The notes below the pieces were generated by a model. That model was not told the DNA's origin. It saw nothing but the letters and a program-made list of their open reading frames with translations, and did no database searches. Source: Larsenimonas rhizosphaerae (lineage in GTDB: Bacteria > Pseudomonadota > Gammaproteobacteria > Pseudomonadales > Halomonadaceae). From it: a DNA stretch of 64,000 nt. Numbering within the stretch: position 1 is the first letter of the stretch; every line of letters starts with the position of its first letter. Location of the stretch: positions 2,115,513 through 2,179,512 of the forward strand of contig NZ_JAMLJK010000001.1 of the NCBI RefSeq assembly GCF_023700005.1, given 5' to 3'. This document shows, in pieces, positions 62,463-64,000 of the stretch. Position numbers and translations under genes: made by a program.

Positions 62463-62714
62463 TCAGGCCGATGCGCCCGCAATTGATATGTAATAGACAA
62501 AGCTGTCCGGCAGGGTTTCCTGCTGGATTAGCTGATGACCCAGGTAGGCACAAAATTGCGGTATATCACGTGTGGTCGCAGGATCTGTTGCGACCACCTT
62601 AAGGCATTCACCCGGCACCATTTCTGCCACCTTGTTATGCATCATCATGATAGGCTCGGGGCAATAAAGACCACTGGTATCCAGCGTTTCATCAGCGCTC
62701 GGCAACTCGGACAT
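62463..62714 (-). CDS. tusA: Sulfur-carrier protein TusA
   Basis: TusA accepts persulfide sulfur from IscS and passes it toward tRNA thiolation and other sulfur uses. It has 83 residues (E. coli, 81). The active Cys18 lies in DTSGLYCPEPIMM, and ATDPATTRDIPQFC is family-typical. AGGGAG precedes the ATG. It follows rlmM by 25 bases on the same strand, suggesting co-transcription. Confidence 0.93.
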   Translation of the reverse strand: MSELPSADETLDTSGLYCPEPIMMMHNKVAEMVPGECLKVVATDPATTRDIPQFCAYLGHQLIQQETLPDSFVYYISIAGASA

Positions 62715-62739
62715 ATTAAAATCTCCCTGAATATGATGT

Positions 62740-63807
62740 TCAATAAAGCCGGACGTAAACGGTCACTTCTTCCCGATCGTGGTAGAGGTGCTTGCATGCG
62801 ATATCAAAGGTAATGCCTGCGTCCGAAAGCGTTGTTTCGAGTTGCTCAATGCAGGCAGAAACCTCTTCCCAGCGCTTTTTCATCGGCAACTTCAAATTGA
62901 AAATACTGTACCAGCACCACTGATTCACCAGCCAGCGCTCAATCATGCGTGTTACACGTACCGGTTGATCAACAATATCGCATACCAGCCAGTCCAGCCT
63001 GTCTGGCGGTGACCACACAAATCCGTCCTCCTTTAAATGCTCTACCAGACCGGTTCGCACAAGGTCAGCATTCATGGGGCCGTTGTCGATGGCATACACA
63101 AACATGCCACGTTGCACCAGCTGCCATGTCCATCCACCTGGTGCAGCACCAAGGTCTGCTGCCTGCATACCTGCATGGAGGTGCTGGTCCCATGCATCCC
63201 GTTCTATAAAGGCATGCCACGCCTCCTCCAGCTTTAACGTGGAGCGGCTGGGTGCTGCGTGAGGAAATCTGAGATGCTTGATACCATTGGGCCATTCCGA
63301 CCGATTCTGCGGAAAGCTCATGGCAACCTGCACACAATCACCTGATGTCCAGAATAGATGCAAACGACGCTTTCCGGCCTTTCTGCGTAACGCACCGCGC
63401 TTTTTCAAAATTCCTTCAAGGGGGCGCTGAAGCGATTTGCATAATCCGGTCAGCCCCTTGCCATCATTGGTATCCGGCCATTCCTGCCATAGCTCTTCAA
63501 AATTCCAGCCGCTTTCCTGTATCAGCGACACCAGAGCTGTAATACGATCATTACGTTTCAACTGCAGTGGTGAAAAGGCAACCAGAATCTGGCGCGCGAA
63601 TACAAGGTGCATCAGCGGGAGCTGCTTGTGTACCGTATTGGCTGGCTGCCCCTCTGGTAATACCAGCCTTGTAAAACCGGTATTCGGATCGTTTACCGTC
63701 TGAATGTGATTATCAAGATGATACGTTTTATCAGTAAGCTCCCGAGCCAGATCCCGCTCGAAGCCCGGCCGGCAATAAAAAAGCAATTCGTTGGGGATAC
63801 TGGCCAT
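62740..63807 (-). CDS. rlmM: 23S rRNA 2'-O-ribose C2498 methyltransferase RlmM
   Basis: RlmM methylates the 2'-OH of C2498 in 23S rRNA using SAM. It has 355 residues (E. coli, 366). An N-terminal THUMP-type region starts with ELLFYCRPGFERDLARELTD; the Rossmann methyltransferase core has AADLGAAPGGWTWQL and YAIDNGPMNADLV, followed by WLVCDIVDQP. AAAGGA precedes the ATG. It lies immediately downstream of the rRNA operon terminator on the same strand. Confidence 0.95.
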   Translation of the reverse strand: MASIPNELLFYCRPGFERDLARELTDKTYHLDNHIQTVNDPNTGFTRLVLPEGQPANTVHKQLPLMHLVFARQILVAFSPLQLKRNDRITALVSLIQESGWNFEELWQEWPDTNDGKGLTGLCKSLQRPLEGILKKRGALRRKAGKRRLHLFWTSGDCVQVAMSFPQNRSEWPNGIKHLRFPHAAPSRSTLKLEEAWHAFIERDAWDQHLHAGMQAADLGAAPGGWTWQLVQRGMFVYAIDNGPMNADLVRTGLVEHLKEDGFVWSPPDRLDWLVCDIVDQPVRVTRMIERWLVNQWCWYSIFNLKLPMKKRWEEVSACIEQLETTLSDAGITFDIACKHLYHDREEVTVYVRLY

Positions 63808-63856
63808 ACCTTTTTCCTTTCGCGCCTGGATCTACGCCGCTGTTTTTTTAAGCCAT

Positions 63857-63891
63857 AAAAAAAAGCCCCTGGTCATGTGACCGGGGGCTTT
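63857..63891 (-). terminator. rRNA operon terminator
   Basis: On the minus strand AAAGCCCC-C-GGTCA (63891-63878 region) pairs with TGACC-A-GGGGCTTT around a 2-base gap and runs into eight T residues (63864-63857). It lies 8 bases after the 3' end of the 5S gene. Confidence 0.92.
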
Positions 63892-63898
63892 GGTATAG

Positions 63899-64000
63899 AT
63901 GCCTGACGATGACCTACTCTCGCATGGAGAAGCTCCACACTACCATCGGCGCTAAGCTGTTTCACTTCCGAGTTCGGCATGGGATCGGGTGGTTCCGGCT
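63899..64000 (-). rRNA. rrf: 5S ribosomal RNA, 5' end outside the window
   Basis: The minus strand matches bacterial 5S rRNA in order: CCATGCCGAACTCGGAAGTG (63967-63986 region), GCGCCGATGGTAGTGTGG, CATGCGAGAGTAGGTCATCG and the 3' end CAGGCAT at about 63899. About 102 of roughly 117 bases are visible; the 5' end, and presumably 23S and 16S, lie to the right. It is the last gene of a leftward rRNA operon. Confidence 0.95.

Overview
The window is chromosomal DNA from a Gram-negative gammaproteobacterium. Full-length household proteins, their order (miaB-ybeZ-ybeY-ybeX-lnt, ybeL divergent from leuS, leuS-lptE-holA, trpGDC separate from trpE, fadBA) and the moderately high GC content best fit a halophile of the Halomonadaceae (Halomonas/Kushneria type). 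That genus-level placement is inference. I see no insertion sequence, prophage, CRISPR array, tRNA or plasmid feature. Coding density is high, and many genes overlap by 4 to 47 bases or share terminators with converging neighbours.

Layout. 1-2.66 kb: fadE with a promoter and a fatty-acid-type operator. 2.8-10.25 kb: mdtABC, a heteromeric RND efflux pump. 10.26-11.8 kb: a GNAT acetyltransferase and a glycerophosphodiesterase. 11.8-16.9 kb, minus strand: gph, trpE, then a trp leader peptide with attenuator, then trpG-trpD-trpC. 17.1-20.75 kb: ndh, panE, rpe-yhbQ and a small hypothetical gene. 20.9-25.9 kb: ggt, then aspA-ansA (asparagine to aspartate to fumarate) and tpm. 25.9-27.1 kb: a YgiM-type SH3 protein and a DUF1820 protein. 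27.4-33.7 kb: miaB, ybeZ, ybeY, ybeX (corC), lnt and an ElyC/YdcF-like gene. 33.7-38.7 kb: a YbeL-like gene, leuS, lptE, holA. 38.7-47.7 kb: an alpha-glucoside uptake and hydrolysis locus (ABC transporter, GH13 glucosidase, LacI regulator, divergent carbohydrate porin). 47.8-51.75 kb: a DUF1772 protein and fadBA. 51.96-60.15 kb: DUF5924, MarR, a membrane protein, Usp, Uup, TatD, a hypothetical protein, EpmC and a MATE exporter. 60.3-62.5 kb: an unrecognised gene and an orphan polysaccharide pyruvyl transferase. 62.46-64 kb: rlmM-tusA and the 3' end of a leftward rRNA operon (partial 5S gene and its terminator).

Regulatory circuits can be read directly in three places. (1) fadE and fadB carry the same 14-base core, TCAAACGACCGTTT, just downstream of their -10 boxes. 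It fits the C/GAAAC(N2-4)GTTTG/C site of PsrA-type fatty-acid repressors, so the beta-oxidation genes about 51 kb apart look like one regulon. (2) An 18-residue leader peptide with tandem Trp codons and a mutually exclusive antiterminator/terminator lies between trpE and trpG, so trpGDC appears to have its own attenuator. (3) Two perfect 14-bp palindromes of the form CTTAAWCGWTTAAG lie between the divergent solute-binding-protein and porin genes. They are the expected operators of the LacI-family protein encoded at the end of the same locus.

I did not find a wholly undescribed multi-gene system. The most worthwhile unknowns are the apparently degenerate DEDD-nuclease-like protein after tatD, the unrecognised 231-residue protein at 60.3 kb, the orphan pyruvyl transferase, and the leaderless-looking trp leader.
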